Source: Maratus speciosus | Lineage: Eukaryota > Arthropoda > Arachnida > Araneae > Salticidae | Assembly: GCA_963932465.1 (NCBI GenBank) | Contig: OZ010798.1 | Span: 20,842,918-20,906,917 of the forward strand | Length of the DNA stretch: 64,000 nucleotides | Direction: 5' to 3' | Shown here: positions 33,501 through 45,516 of the stretch, piece after piece | How positions within the stretch are numbered: the first letter of the stretch is position 1 | How the letters are laid out: each line of letters begins with the position of its first letter | Program-made: the position numbers and the translations under genes | The notes under the pieces: model-generated | What the model was told of the DNA's origin: nothing | Seen by the model: the letters and a program-made list of their open reading frames with translations, nothing else | Database searches by the model: none

Positions 33501-33733
33501 AATATGAATTAATATGAGTAAAGTGGATGAATCATTTATGATCGTCTCTTTCGTATTTCTTCATTGGGAAATGGGATTTTGTATAATATTTCTACAAGGT
33601 ATCGCACCAAAAGATTACTCTATAATTCGTTGGTTTTGGAAAAACGTAGTCTTGAATTCAGGGAGGGGGGGCATCCCCCACCCCCCTGGAACATTGAAAA
33701 GTTCCCACTGGAAGTGTTGAGATTTTATGCTTT

Positions 33734-34176
33734 TTAAGACTGTTCTCAACTGCTGTGCTCAACAAGCGCAAAACGTTTTGACATATTTACGAGTTCTTTT
33801 TTAACGGAAAGATAGAAAACTGGAAAGCCTGACCCTGGAAGTGATTTGGAATCGAGCTGTGTTTTCCATTTTTTGATCCATTGATTACTTATTGAGAAAT
33901 AAGCGATTTTAATCACGTAACAAACGCGTTTTTCGCCCTTTCTTGAGTGTTTTTCTTCTTTCGCGCGGAAATTCGGTTCAGAACGCCTACTTTGACACTA
34001 TTTTCTGAAAGATCTATTGCGTTTGCAAAAAAAAAAAAAAAAAAAAAACCCGGAAAAAACAGCTCGATGACAGAGTTTCTGAACAACAACACCTGCTCGT
34101 TTCACGCATTTCCAAACAAAAATAAATTAAAATTGATGTTACAAGGTTACCCTTTTGGATATGAAAACAGCCTTAA
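33734..34176 (+). mobile_element. TTAA MITE family D, copy
   Basis: 443 bp, TTAAGACTGTTCTCAACTGC to GAAAACAGCCTTAA; A-run at 34028-34047. Confidence 0.88.
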
Positions 34177-34756
34177 TGGACAATTGTGCAATTCCCCCTC
34201 CCCCAAAAATCTAAAATACCCCCCCCCCCCCAGCCACACATGTCTTTCCCGGAAAAAATTCCTGAATTCAACACTGGAAAAACGCATAGTGTAAAAAAAA
34301 AAAAAACTCATAGATTTCTTAAGGCTCTCGGCTTCATTTCTCGAATTCCCTGCTCAACAAACACTAAACTTTCTGACTCATTAGGTGAGTTCGTTTTTCT
34401 TTTTTCGCGCGGAAATTCGGTTCAAAAAGTCCACTTTGACACTATTTTCTGAAAGATCTATTGCGTTTGCAAAAAAAAAAAAAAAAACCCGGAAAAAACA
34501 GCTCGATGACAGAGTTTCTGAACAACAACACCTGCTCGTTTCACGCATTTCCGAACAAAAATAAATTAAAATTGATGTCACAAGGTTACCCTTTTGGATA
34601 TGAAAACAGCCTTAATGGACAATTGTGCAATTTCCCCTCCCCCGAAAATCTAAAATATCCCCCCCCCCCCCCCAGAGCCACGGATATCTCTCCCGGAAAA
34701 AATTCCTGAGTTCAACACTGGAAAAACGCATAGTGTAAAAAAAACTCAAAGATTTC
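34177..34756. repeat. Local direct duplication with partial D
   Basis: The sequence from roughly 33950 to 34320 (D right half plus the flank AATGGACAATTGTGCAATT, a C-run, ACACTGGAAAAACGCATAG) is repeated at roughly 34385-34757. The partial D inside ends with TTAA at 34612-34615. The two copies differ mainly in homopolymer length, so the duplication is young. Confidence 0.8.
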
Positions 34757-35184
34757 TTAAAGCTGTTCTTAACTTCTCTGCTCAACAAGCTCAAAACGTT
34801 TTGACGCATTTACAAATTCATTTTTTAACGGAAAGATATAAAATTGGAAAGCCTGACCATGGAAGCGATTTGGAATCGAACTGTTTTTTCCATTTTTTGA
34901 TTCATCCATTACCCATTCAGTTATAAGCGATTTCGACCACGTGACAAACCTGTTTTTCGCCCGATCTTGAGTGATTTTTCTACTTTCGCGCGGAAATTCG
35001 GTTCAAAACGTCCACTTTTACATTATTTTCTGAAAGATCTATTGCGTTTGCAAAAAAATGGGAAAAACAGCTCGATGACATATTTTCTGAACAACAACAC
35101 CAGCTAGTTTCATGCATTTTCGAACAAAAATAAATTAAAACTTATGTCAGGAAGTTGACCTTTTGGATTTGAGAACAGCCTTAA
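34757..35184 (+). mobile_element. TTAA MITE family D, copy
   Basis: 428 bp, TTAAAGCTGTTCTTAACTTC to GAGAACAGCCTTAA. It starts on the TTAA that ends the duplicated flank. Confidence 0.88.
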
Positions 35185-35244
35185 GGCGGTTGGTTCTTAA
35201 ATTCCCTGCTCAACAAACACCAAACTTTCTGACTCATTAGGTGA

Positions 35245-35740
35245 GTTCGTACTTATATAAATACGTAGCACCTATAGACGTCGTCTGGTCAGTCCGTCTG
35301 TCTGTCTATCAGTCTGTCCGCATAATAATAGCATAAAAACTACCCAACCGAATGGTTTGAAATTTAATATTTACAATCGTTGTAGGAATGTTTCGAGTCA
35401 TTTCAAATTTTATGACAATCGAATCCAAACTTAAAAAGATATTCATAAAAGTTTTCTTCACTATATTAAATCCTATCATACGTGATTCAGTCAATGCTAT
35501 CCCATGATCGGTCATGATTCTAGGTTGCCATGGTGATAACGTGCTATTTAAGGGGGGGGGGGGTCCTACTGTTTCCGTATGACTGAATTGAATCCACAGA
35601 ATCGTAATCAATTTTGTATTGATGCATTTTTGCGTAAGAGTGCAACAGTTATTGCACCGAGATCTGAATATATATAAAACTAGTTACAGTACGAACACAC
35701 CTCATTTGCCACATTTGATGTATAATTCCCGACTTGTTTT
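35245..35740. repeat. Dispersed repeat family E, copy 2
   Basis: The uninterrupted reference for the copy split at 10014-13516. GTTCGTACTTATATAAATAC at the start, GTCTGTCTGTCTATC pentamers, CCATGATCGGTCATGATTC, GAGATCTGAATATATA near the end. A minus-strand frame at 35309-35611 is probably fortuitous. Confidence 0.7.
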
Positions 35741-35754
35741 CAAACATAAAGGCA

Positions 35755-36078
35755 CAAAATTCATAGGCGATTGCAGCGATTTTGGAATATTAAAAAATTT
35801 TTCATTTTTTTTTTATCAATAAATTACTTACCGAGTTACAAGCAGTTTTAGTCACCTAACGACAGAGTTTTCTTGCTTTTAGCGTTGCCACGTCCGGGAA
35901 TTCGGTTCAAAACACCAGCTTCGACAGTATTTTCCGAAAGAACTTTTGAGTTTATTAAAAAGTGGAAAACGTGTTTCAATTACACAGTTATCACCTGGCA
36001 ATTTTATATGTTTCTGAACAAAAATAAATTAAAAGATATTTCAGAAAGTAGCTTCTTTGGGTTTGAGAACAGCCTTAA
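35755..36078 (+). mobile_element. Diverged family D relative (5' truncated)
   Basis: GAATTCGGTTCAAAACACC, TTTCTGAACAAAAATAAATTAAAA and GAGAACAGCCTTAA identify it. The left third is missing or unrecognisable. Its TTAA is shared with MITE B copy 2. Confidence 0.65.
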
Positions 36079-36836
36079 GGGGGTCCGGGACACATTTTAA
36101 AATCATTTTTATTATTCTTAATTATTTAACTTTATTTTTATTATCTTAATATCTTATTGTTATTAATTAAAATTCTGAACTTTTTTGTGATGGTTAACCA
36201 TATCATTTGTAAATAAAATCGCATGAAAAAACTTCTCATAATTTGTTAAAAAAATTTTTAATTTAAAATTTATTAAAAAAGTGGGGTAACTTAAAATCCT
36301 TATAACTCGAAATATTATTTATAGAATTTAAGTTTGTTTTCATTTAAATAAACAGAAATATATAAATTTTAATTTTGATTCAGCATTTTTTAAAATATTA
36401 ATTTAAACAAAAATTAAAAATATAAAAAAAATGATGTAACTTAAAAAAAAAAAATTATATATTAACAAAAGTAAATATCTTTTTCAAATTTGCTGAATCA
36501 AAATTAAAGTAAAACAATTGAAAAATACATGTTTCAAGCTTGAACCATTTATTTTTAACGGTTCTTGACTTATAACAATTTAAATACGTGAAATGGTGAA
36601 AAAATCCCATCATGGAAAAAAAAAAAAGAATTTTCACAAGAAGTCGTTTCCATGAAAACCATTGCTTGAAAGCTAGATTTTGAAAACAAATCAAAACGAA
36701 ATAATTAATATTTCCTGTTCTAATTAAGACAGAAACATGATTTAAACGCCATTTTAAGCAGAAGAAAACAAAGTAATTTTTAATGAAATAGTTTTTTTTG
36801 AAAATCTGAAGATTTTTGTGTTCCGGGCCCCCTTAA
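36075..36836 (+). mobile_element. TTAA MITE family B, copy 2
   Basis: 762 bp, TTAAGGGGGTCCGGGACACA to TTCCGGGCCCCCTTAA, with intact TTAA on both sides. This is the best-preserved copy for defining the ends. Confidence 0.88.
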
Positions 36837-37525
36837 TGTAGAAAAATATAATATAAACAATAAGTCTTGCCCAGTGATGACATTCCCCCCCCCCCAACCG
36901 AGGGTATGGAAAGGTCCTTTTTAAGAAAATGTGCGATTTTATGCTTATAATTAGTCTAAAAGTGTAATGCCCCCTTACCCCGAACTCTCCATGGTCCTCC
37001 CCCACGGAGCTTCAGAAGCCCCTCCCCCCCCTCGAAGAAAAATGTCTTAATTTAACACTGTGTGGGAGTCGGTATTCCGAACTCTACATTGGAGCTGCGT
37101 TTGCTTATTACTACTTATTATATTTGTTTTTAGTTTCTTTTTCCATCAAAGTAACTTTTAGAAATTTATTCTCGTAAAATATGACTATAAACTAAGAAAA
37201 ACTTTTGTCAACTAAACCCCTCCAAATCTTTCAAAACTTGTAAAAGTTTTCAAAAAAATGTTTACAAAAATTTCGCAGCTGAAGCTTTCAAAGTTACATT
37301 TATCAAAATCAAATTGCTTTTACCAGAAACCCAAAACAACACAACAGCTTTTCATTTCTGCGCGCATGAGGAGTTTAAACCAACATAAATTTTAACGCTT
37401 TTAAAAGAAAAAAAAAACACACATACACTTAATAGTTGCATTAGAGTAATAATAACATCCAAGGCCGTTATTGGACAAACCCCATAATGTAGTTCTAAAA
37501 GTTTTAAAGCTCTTTATTTATAATT
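36837..37525. other. Spacer with C-runs
   Basis: C-runs near 36886-36896 and 37022-37031. No gene or known family. Confidence 0.5.
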
Positions 37526-37873
37526 CCAGAGTAAGCTGTAAAGAGGCAACGCGTTCGCTTTCGTAGACGAAAACTAAGCATTAAAACGATCGTTAAAAAN
37601 NNNNNNNNNNNNNNNNNNNNNNNNNNNNNNNNNNNNNNNNNNNNNNNNNNNNNNNNNNNNNNNNNNNNNNNNNNNNNNNNNNNNNNNNNNNNNNNNNNNN
37701 NNNNNNNNNNNNNNNNNNNNNNNNNNNNNNNNNNNNNNNNNNNNNNNNNNNNNNNNNNNNNNNNNNNNNNNNNNNNNNNNNNNNNNNNNNNNNNNNNNNC
37801 CAGAGTAAGCTGTAAAGAGGCAACGCGTTCGCTTTCGGTAGACGAAAACTAAGCATTAAAACGATCGTTAAAA
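37526..37873. other. Assembly gap with duplicated edges
   Basis: N at 37600-37799 (200 bases). The 74 bases before the gap (CCAGAGTAAGCTG… to GATCGTTAAAAA) recur immediately after it with one inserted G. This is most simply two overlapping contig ends that were not merged. A true tandem repeat is the alternative. Confidence 0.85.
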
Positions 37874-38238
37874 AAGTTTTAACGTTCCTCCTCCAACCTC
37901 ATACTTTGAAGAATACAAATTTGTTCTACATCATGTCTCCTAGAAGCAGCATCACGTGTAAACTTCTACAATTTGGCGAAAAACTCTTTTAGGAGCGTCA
38001 TTAAGACCATATAATGCGGCAATTATAAACAGAATGCTGCTGGGGGTGGGGGTGGGGGAGGATGATAAAGGGGCTGTAGATTTTCTGAAAGGGCTATTAG
38101 TGGAACACATAAAAAATGACGTCAGAATGCTTAGCATTGTTGAGCGGCGAAAAATTCAAACTGTCAAATTTCTGAATTCATTTTTAAGGGGTTATATAGG
38201 TTTGAAAATTAAAAAAATCCATTTATTTTTTTATTTTT

Positions 38239-39161
38239 AGGGTTTCGTTCATCTGACGAAACCCTACTCGTCTCACTCCTCTGTCTGTCTGTTCGTCTGT
38301 CACAGAGCCCCATTCTCTGAAACTATACACGTTGGAGACTTGAAATTTTGCATACTTATAGCTGAACGCCTGACATCAAACGACAAATCATAAAATTTTG
38401 AAAAAGTGTAATATTTACACCTCCAGTCTCTAACTTGCGTATTTTAAAACAATTTTCTAACTCAGCCCTTAATAAAGTTGGAGACATAAAATTTTGCATA
38501 CTTATAACTGAACACTTGCGATCACACGACAAATCATACAATTTTGAAAAACTCTTATATTTACATCTCCGGTCTCTAACTTGTGTATTTTAAGCAATTT
38601 TTTCTAACTCAGCCCCTAATTAAGTTGACGACATGAAATTTTGCATATTTATAACTGAGCAATTGCGATCACACGACAAATCATAAAAATTTCAAAAAGT
38701 CTTATAGTATTATTTACCCTTCCGGGCTTATTATTTTAAGCCCGAATTATTACTATTTTATTATTACTTGTGTATTTTAAGCAATTTTTCTAACCTCCCC
38801 TCTTTTCACCCGGCGGGCACTTTTCTAACTTTTGCCGATACCCCTCACGTTGATATATCATTGCACAGCCCTTTGACCTCTCTTTCATATTTTGCACCAT
38901 AGCCTTACATATTTTAGTTCCACTTTTTACCGCCAGTGGGCGCCTGCCTATCTCGGGTGCTATGGGCCCGATCACCTCGACTAATATATCTACGGATAAG
39001 TTGTAAAACGGAGTTTCGTTCGGATAGAGGTTTGTTTAGAATAGAGAGCGCCCCTGGTTGCGAAATGTGGAACTAACAGATTTGCAAAAAGATAAAGTGT
39101 TTGAAAGGAATATTAAACGAAACCCTCTGTGCGATCTGTGATCACACTTACCCACTTGTTT
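38239..39161. repeat. Dispersed repeat family A, copy 2
   Basis: Same opening hairpin and closing segment as 611-1702. Inside, a block of about 146-147 bp starting GTTGGAGAC or GTTGACGAC is repeated three times (38331, 38477, 38624 to about 38770), which copy 1 does not have. The part from about 38790 to 39060 is GC-richer with GGGCGCCTGCC and TTCGTTCGGATAGAGG and is unlike the interior of copy 1. Confidence 0.7.
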
Positions 39162-39601
39162 AGCTATCATGTCTAGTATATTTTTCCAAAGTTTCAATTC
39201 AATCGGGGTAAAAGTCTAAGGGAGAGAGCCTTTGGAAATTCTCCTCATTAGACTAGAATGCCGGAAGCGACGCAGGTAATATCGCTTTTATCTAAAGACG
39301 CTTTTTTTTTAAGTCGGCGGACGCGATTTCTCAAAAACTAATGCACCGATCTTATTTAGATTTTACGCACTTCTTCAAAATGGGCTGACCAGTGATTGAA
39401 CGAAGGTTTTTCTATTTTTTTCAATTACAACTAATTTTATAAAGCTATGTGTTTTGGCGATATATTGCCAAGTTGGTGAAAACTTGGTAGCCTTTGGCAA
39501 CAGAACAGGGCTCTCCCTACGGTAACCCCTTATAGGTATGGATATGCATTAAATGCTGTTCAATAACCAATGAGATGTGTTTCATTCGGGCTTTGCCATT
39601 A
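39162..39601. other. Spacer, nothing recognised
   Basis: Contains GTTTTGGCGATATATTGCCAAGTTGGTGA (about 39450), a small palindromic patch vaguely similar to CCAAATTTGGCGGC-rich sequence near 58950. Confidence 0.35.
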
Positions 39602-41078
39602 ATAGTCCAGGCAATAGAGACCGTATAGGAACTCTACCTGGCAAAATTAATGGTAGTACTGGAAATCGGCTTTCTAGATGTTTTTTGGGTCGCTGAATCC
39701 GAATTTGTAACTTCCCACCAAAATTTCCCCCGGCAACCCCCCCCCCCCAAATTTTAGTAAAAAGCCCCCCAAAAAAGGTTTTTATTAAAAAATTGTTTTA
39801 GGGGAATAGTAGCTAGAAATATAGAAAGTAGACAAATTTGCAACAAATTAGATATATGGCATTATGACTTGGGATGAAGGGAAAGGGGGGATCTGCCTCG
39901 GAACATGCGCCGCAGTGCTGCGTGGACTAAGTTGCGCAATTCCACTTAACCACTCACACGTTTACATTAGCCCTCCCATCTTCCCTCTGAACTTTCTCCA
40001 TAAGGTTTACTTTAAGTTTTTGGGGTCGCTGAATCCGAATTTTTAACTTACCCCCAAAATTTTTCCCCCCCGAAACCCCCCCCCCAAATAGTTGTTTTTA
40101 ACTTAAATTTCTTATTGTTTTAGGGGAAAAGCATTACGGAATTCAGAAATTAGACAAAATTTGCAACAAATAGGATATATGACATTATGACGTAGGATAA
40201 ACGGGGAGAGAGGGGGCTGCCTCGGAACATTCCCTGCGCGCTTTTGTCAAAAACTAATTTTTTTCAAAAAATCAATTTTTTGGGGAGTTGCCGGGTGAAA
40301 TTTTGGTGGGAAGTTACAAATTCGGATTCAGCGACCCAAAAAACCTCTAGAAAGCCGATTTCCAGTACTACCATTAATTTTACCAGATAAAATTCCCTAT
40401 TGCCTGGACTTCATCATTTAGTGCACGTAGCGCCGCAGTGCATGTTCCGAGGCAGCCCTCACCCTCCCCGTTCAACCTAATTCATAATGTCATGTATCCT
40501 ATTTGTTGCAAATTTTGTCTATTTTCTGAATTTCGTAATGTTTTTCCCCTAAAACAATAAGAATTTAAGTTAAAAACAAATGTTTGGGGAGGGGGGTTTC
40601 GTGGGGGGGGGGGGGGAAATTTTAGGGGGAAAGTTAAAAATTCGGATTCAGCGACCCAAAAATCTTAAAGTAAACTTTATAGAGAAAGTTCGGAGGGGAG
40701 ATGGGAGGGCGAATGTAAACGTGTGAGTGGTTAAGTGGAATTGCGCAACTTAGTTTACGCAGCACCGCGCGCATATTCCGAGGCAGAATCCCCCTTCCCC
40801 TTCATCCTATATGTCATAATGGCCTATATCTAATTTGTTGGAAATTTTGTCTACTTTCTGAATTTCTAGATACTTTTTCTCTAAAACAATAAAAAAAAAT
40901 GGAATTTTTTAATAAAAACCTTTTTGGGGGCTCTTTACTAAAATTTGGGGGGTTGCCGGGGGAAATTTTGGTGGGAAGTTACAAATTCGGATTCAGCGAC
41001 CCAAAAAACATCTAGAAAGCCGATTTCCAAGTACTACCATTAATTTTGCTAGGTAAAATTCCCTATTGCCTGGACTAT
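39602..41078. mobile_element. 1.48-kb foldback with near-complete inverted arms
   Basis: ATAGTCCAGGCAATAG at the left is inverted at the right end. Arms of about 640 bp pair along their length (about 39602-40245 against 40410-41078), with a GGGTCGCTGAATCCGAATTT word near each arm's outer and inner part. The middle (40280-40400) carries an additional direct copy of the right tip (GGTGGGAAGTTACAAATTCG through CCTATTGCCTGGAC). No convincing ORF. C-runs in the left arm become G-runs in the right. The class is unknown; the structure suits a foldback or composite element. Confidence 0.8.
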
Positions 41079-41330
41079 AAACAATTAACAAATGATCGCA
41101 ATTTCTGTGCCACATACGATAGCGTAATATTTCTTACGCATAGATTTTTCTACTAATAATTTTTTATTACTATATTATTAGTATATTTTATTAGTATACA
41201 TTTTTTAAAAATCTTTATCTTGATAATTCTGTATGCAAATGTGAATATTTTCTGGTACGAAATTTATATATACAGGTATATAGTTTACTACTAGTTACTT
41301 CTGTATAAATCACGAACAACTTTTATGGAT

Positions 41331-41759
41331 TTAAGGCTTGTCTTAACTGCTCTGCTCAACAAGCGCAAAACGTTTTGACACATTTACAAATTCATTTTTT
41401 AACGGAAAGGTATAAAATTGGAAAGCCTGGCCATGGAAGCGATTTTGGAATCGAACTGTTTTTTCCATTTTTTGATCAATTAAATAACCTATTGAGTTAT
41501 AAGCGTTTTTGATCACGTGATAAACACGTTTTTCGCCCGCTCTTGAGTGCTCTTTCTTCCTTCGCGCGGAAATTCTGTTCAAACGCCTACTTTGACGCTA
41601 TTTTCTGAAAGATCTATCGCGTTTTAAAAAAAATGGAAAAAACAGCTCAATGACATAGTTTCTGAGCAACAACACCAGCTAGTTTCATGCATTTTCGAAC
41701 AAAAATAAATTAAAACTTATGTCAGAAAGTTGCCCTTTTGGATTTGAGAACACTTTTAA
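41331..41759 (+). mobile_element. TTAA MITE family D, copy
   Basis: 429 bp. Left end TTAAGGCTTGTCTTAACTGC; right end GAGAACACTTTTAA, so the right tip has decayed (CACTTTTAA for CAGCCTTAA). Confidence 0.85.
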
Positions 41760-42294
41760 AATAATTTCTATAGGAGTCCCCTAGAAAGATGCTTGCCCCC
41801 GGCTCTGAATATATAAATCGGGCCCTGAGTGCAGATTGTAGCAATTAAAAGGGTGGTGATGGGGGGGGGGGGGGGGAGAGTAAAGGGGCTGTAGATTTGT
41901 TGGCTTGGATTCTTAGTAAAGACAAGAAAAATTAAAAATAGCCACTGCATGCCAACGCCCACGAGTTTCGAGCAGGTTTATAGGGGAGTAAATGGGCGGC
42001 TTTGATTGTTTGAACCTGCTGTAGTTTATGAGCTTTATGCTGTAAAAGTAGGTGAACGAAAGACGATTTTTTTAAATAGATGGATAAACGACTGAGAATG
42101 TATTTTAAAATTACAGCAAGCAATAAATTTCTTTTGTTTTGTGTCGTAAATAATTTTAGAATAGTTTAGCAATCATTAATGAGTAAATTATAAGGGTGGC
42201 TTAGATAGCGAGTTTTTTATTTCGAGTGTGTTATATATACAAGGCTTCACCTTATTTCCAGCTCACGAGAAAGATGTTTAATAATGACATTATT
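41760..42294. other. Spacer with G-run
   Basis: G-run near 41861-41876 followed by GTAAAGGGGCTGTAGATTT, which resembles GATAAAGGGGCTGTAGATTT at about 38063; possibly a shared old repeat. Otherwise unrecognised. Confidence 0.4.
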
Positions 42295-42740
42295 TTAAGG
42301 CTGTTCTCAAATCCAAAGGAGCTACTTTCTGACATCTGACACATTTCCATATTCGTCTTTGTTCGGAAACGAATAAAATTGTCAGGTGTTCTTATTCAAA
42401 AACTATGTTATCGAACGGCTTTTTCTATATTTTGGTAAGGTCAAAAGATCTTTCAGAAAATACTATCAAAGTGGCCGTTTTGAACCGTATTCCGATGTGG
42501 CAGCGCGTGGCGTGTAAGCAGAATAAATTGTTGCTACGTAACAATAATCGCTTATAACTCGACATGTAATTTATTTATCAAAAGATGGAAAACGTGTTTT
42601 GATTCCAAATCGCCGCTATAGTCAGGTCTGCCAATTTCCTGCGTTTACGTTTATAAATGAGTTAGAAAATGTGTCACGAAGTTACGCGATGTTGCCTCGT
42701 TCAACAACGCGAACCTTTTTAAGCTATTCACGGAGTCATT
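42295..42740 (-). mobile_element. Diverged family D relative
   Basis: TTAAGGCTGTTCTCAAATCC start, GTTTTGAACCGTATTCC, CGCTTATAACTCGACATG and GATTCCAAATCGCC. The far end is lost. A further, still more diverged stretch of the same kind (ATAACTCAAGATGTAATTC, GATTACAAATCACTTG) follows at about 42741-42990. Confidence 0.65.
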
Positions 42741-42984
42741 GTTGTACGTATAAGCATAAAATTCGCAGACAGTTTTTTTGAGAAGATTTCAAATCGATTT
42801 TCATTTTCCAAAATAACTGTGTTACATTTTTAATTATTTTAGATAACTCAAGATGTAATTCATTTATTGAAAAATGAAAAAACAAACATTCGATTACAAA
42901 TCACTTGAATAATCACGCCTATAAGTGTCATGCTTTTTTCTTTAATGAGTCCGTAAATGGGTCAGAACGTTTCACATTGTTGAG

Positions 42985-43016
<32 letters not shown>

Positions 43017-43021
<5 letters not shown>

Positions 43022-43735
43022 GGGGTCCGGGTTACGTATTAAAATAGTTTTTATTTATTGAGTTAAAATTTAAAATTTTTTTGTGATGGTAAACCATATC
43101 ATTTGTAAACAAATCATGTGATAAAACTTCTCATAATTAAAAAAAAAAAAAATATTTATTTAATTTTTTTTTTTAAAGTGCGGTAATATAAAATCGTTAT
43201 AACTCGAAATATTATTTGTAGAATTTCAATTTTTTTTCCATTTAAATACACAGAAATATATAAGATTTAATTTTGATTCAGCATTTTAAAAACTATTAAT
43301 TAAAAAAAATCAGAAATATTTAAAGTAAAAATTAAAAAAAAATTATATAACTTAAAAAAAAATCAAATTTTCAAAGTAAATATTTTTTCCAAATTTGCTG
43401 AATCAAAATTAAAGTAAAATAATTGAAAAATACATGTTCCAAGTTTACACCATTTATTTTTAATGGTTCTTGACTTGTAACAGTTTAAATACGAGAAATA
43501 GTGAAAAAACCCATAATGAAGAGAAACGCATTTTACAAGAAGTCGTTTGCATGACAATCATTGCTTGAAAGCTATATTTTGAAAACAAGCCAAAACGAAA
43601 AAAATTATATTTCCTGTTCTAATTAAGATAGAAACGTGATTTAAACGTCATTTTAACAGATAAAAAAGAAAAATTTTTAATGCAATGAAATGTTTTTAGA
43701 AAATTTGAAGATTTTTGTGTCCCGGACCCCCTTAT
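43017..43735 (+). mobile_element. TTAA MITE family B, copy 3
   Basis: 719 bp, TTAAGGGGGTCCGGGTTACG to GTCCCGGACCCCCTTAT. The right TTAA has become TTAT. It follows a T-run (42990-43018). Confidence 0.85.
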
Positions 43736-44020
43736 GAAAACTGTATGATGAAATTGCGTTCATGTAATAATAAGTTAAATGTTTAATCCCAATCACAAAC
43801 AGCTTCTTATATTTACTTTTCTTGGAATTTTTTTGAATTCTTACCAACTAAATTCTTGACAACTAAAAAAAAGAAGCGTCCTTTAAGAACAATGCACAGG
43901 AAAAAGAACTCGTTTCCTGGAATTTCTTAAAAAGATATTTAAAAAAGAAAAAAATGCATCCAACGCCTATATGTTTAATAATAGGGGAGGGGGGGATTTG
44001 AGATCTGACTGCTAACACCC
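43736..44020. other. Spacer
   Basis: Nothing recognised. Confidence 0.4.
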
Positions 44021-44437
44021 TTAAGCCTGTTCTCAAATCCAAAGGCGCAACTTTCTGACATAAGTTTAAATTGATTTTTGTTCGGAATAGCAGGTGTTAT
44101 TATTCAGAAACTGTGTAATCGAACTGTTCTTTCCGTTTTATTGTAAACGTAATAGATCTTTTAGAAAATGCTGTAAAACTTGATGTTTTGAACAGAATTT
44201 CTAGACAAGAGAAGAAAAAGAGCCAGGAAGAGAGAAAAAAATCCCTCGCTCACGTGACTCATTTCACTTATAACTCGGTAGGTAATCTATTGATCAAAAG
44301 ATGGAAAAAACAGTTCGATTCCAAATCGCTTCCCCAGTCAGCTCTGCCAATTTTGTACCTTTACATTTATATATGAGTTAGTGAATGTGTAAAAACTTTT
44401 TGCGCTAGTTGACGAAAGCAGTTGAGAACAGCCTTAA
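44021..44437 (-). mobile_element. TTAA MITE family D, copy
   Basis: 417 bp, TTAAGCCTGTTCTCAAATCC to TTGAGAACAGCCTTAA. Very similar to the copy at 63510-63937 and distinct from other D copies (AGGAAGAGAGAAAAAA, GCGCTAGTTGACGAAAGC), so these two form a subfamily. Confidence 0.88.
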
Positions 44438-45146
44438 AAGAAATTTCCAAACTTATTATAATTTTAAGATAAAAAAAAAAAAATATTAAAAGTTTTAAAT
44501 CGAAATTTTAAAATGCTTCTTGCGTCTTAATTTTTTAGATATTTCCTCGATTTTGGATTTTAATCACGTAAGACTCTATTATAAACAAATCTGTGTATCT
44601 TTTTTTTTAAACCCTTAAATATTTAATTTTTTAGAGATATTTTTCTTAATTCCATTTCTGAATTCCATATAAAAGTTTTAGGGGTGTTCAAGGTTTCTCT
44701 CGATCTTGTCCTTAGGTTTAATAACCAACTGTGATGCTGGTGGTGCCATCTGTTGGAAACAGGAAGGATTATTGTTGCGATTCTTGGTTATCTACAGTGC
44801 CAATCAAAATGCAATGGCTTACATTTCTAATTCATTTTGTCTGGTAATTGTAGGGCAAGTTCTGTGATTATTTATTAGATTACTTTTATTTAAAGTTATT
44901 TAACATTTCGATAATATACTATGAATATTTTTTATTATATTTCTTTTTAATTATTTTTCCTGTATATTTGGGTATTGTGTAACTTTCTGGAATTACGAAC
45001 AGGCATCATACATATTTTTCTTTCCTATAACCATTTTTTTTTTTTTTTTGTTTAGCGTTAGTTCCTTCCTCTCCCCCCCCCCCCCCCTTTGAAAAAAAAA
45101 TCCTTTTTATAATCTTGAATTTATTAATGACAAAGTAGCTATTATT

Positions 45147-45180
<34 letters not shown>

Positions 45181-45388
45181 TAGTTACCAAAAATTATAGG
45201 ACACTGCCATTATAGAAAATTCTTTAATAAATCAATTTATGAAATTTTAATTAAATCGAGATTTGTTTTAATTCTAACAAGGAATGAATTAAAATTTCAA
45301 ATAAAAAGTGTTTTTCACTTAAGATTTATCATATTTTTCTTGTAGTTGTGTCATCATAATCTTAATTTTTTTATTTTTCTTTTTAAAG
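44438..45388. other. Spacer / possible last intron
   Basis: A- and T-runs near 44473, 45029-45040 and 45155-45180, a C-run near 45073-45087. If the exon at 45389 is real, this is intron. Confidence 0.4.
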
Positions 45389-45477
45389 GTGCATCTGAGC
45401 CGCCACTCTACCAGCCAGAAAGGAACGTGATCATGGAAAAGGACGGTCACCGTGGTCAGCAATCTCCTTCATTTTAA
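45389..45477 (+). CDS. Candidate 3'-terminal coding exon
   Basis: A strong acceptor-like context (TTTATTTTTCTTTTTAAAG, ending 45388) is followed by 89 bases of balanced composition, clearly unlike the flanks. With two leading bases completing a split codon, the frame reads ASEPPLYQPERNVIMEKD and ends GQQSPSF with a TAA at 45475-45477. The tail is hydrophilic, with a Pro/Tyr start and Gln/Ser end, like a cytoplasmic or disordered C-terminus. AATAAA lies 40 bases on, at 45517-45522. The gene is not recognised; its upstream exons must lie far away or outside the window. Confidence 0.45.
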
Positions 45478-45516
45478 AGATAAAATGATGCACCAGGGAA
45501 AATAATACATTTAAAA

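Noticed and set aside
34461..34709. Lys/Pro-rich frames around 33947-34709
   Set aside because: They translate family D sequence plus A- and C-runs in a duplicated segment; no independent coding evidence.
37593..37856. 87-codon minus-strand frame across the gap
   Set aside because: Most of it is translated N; it is an artefact of the assembly gap.
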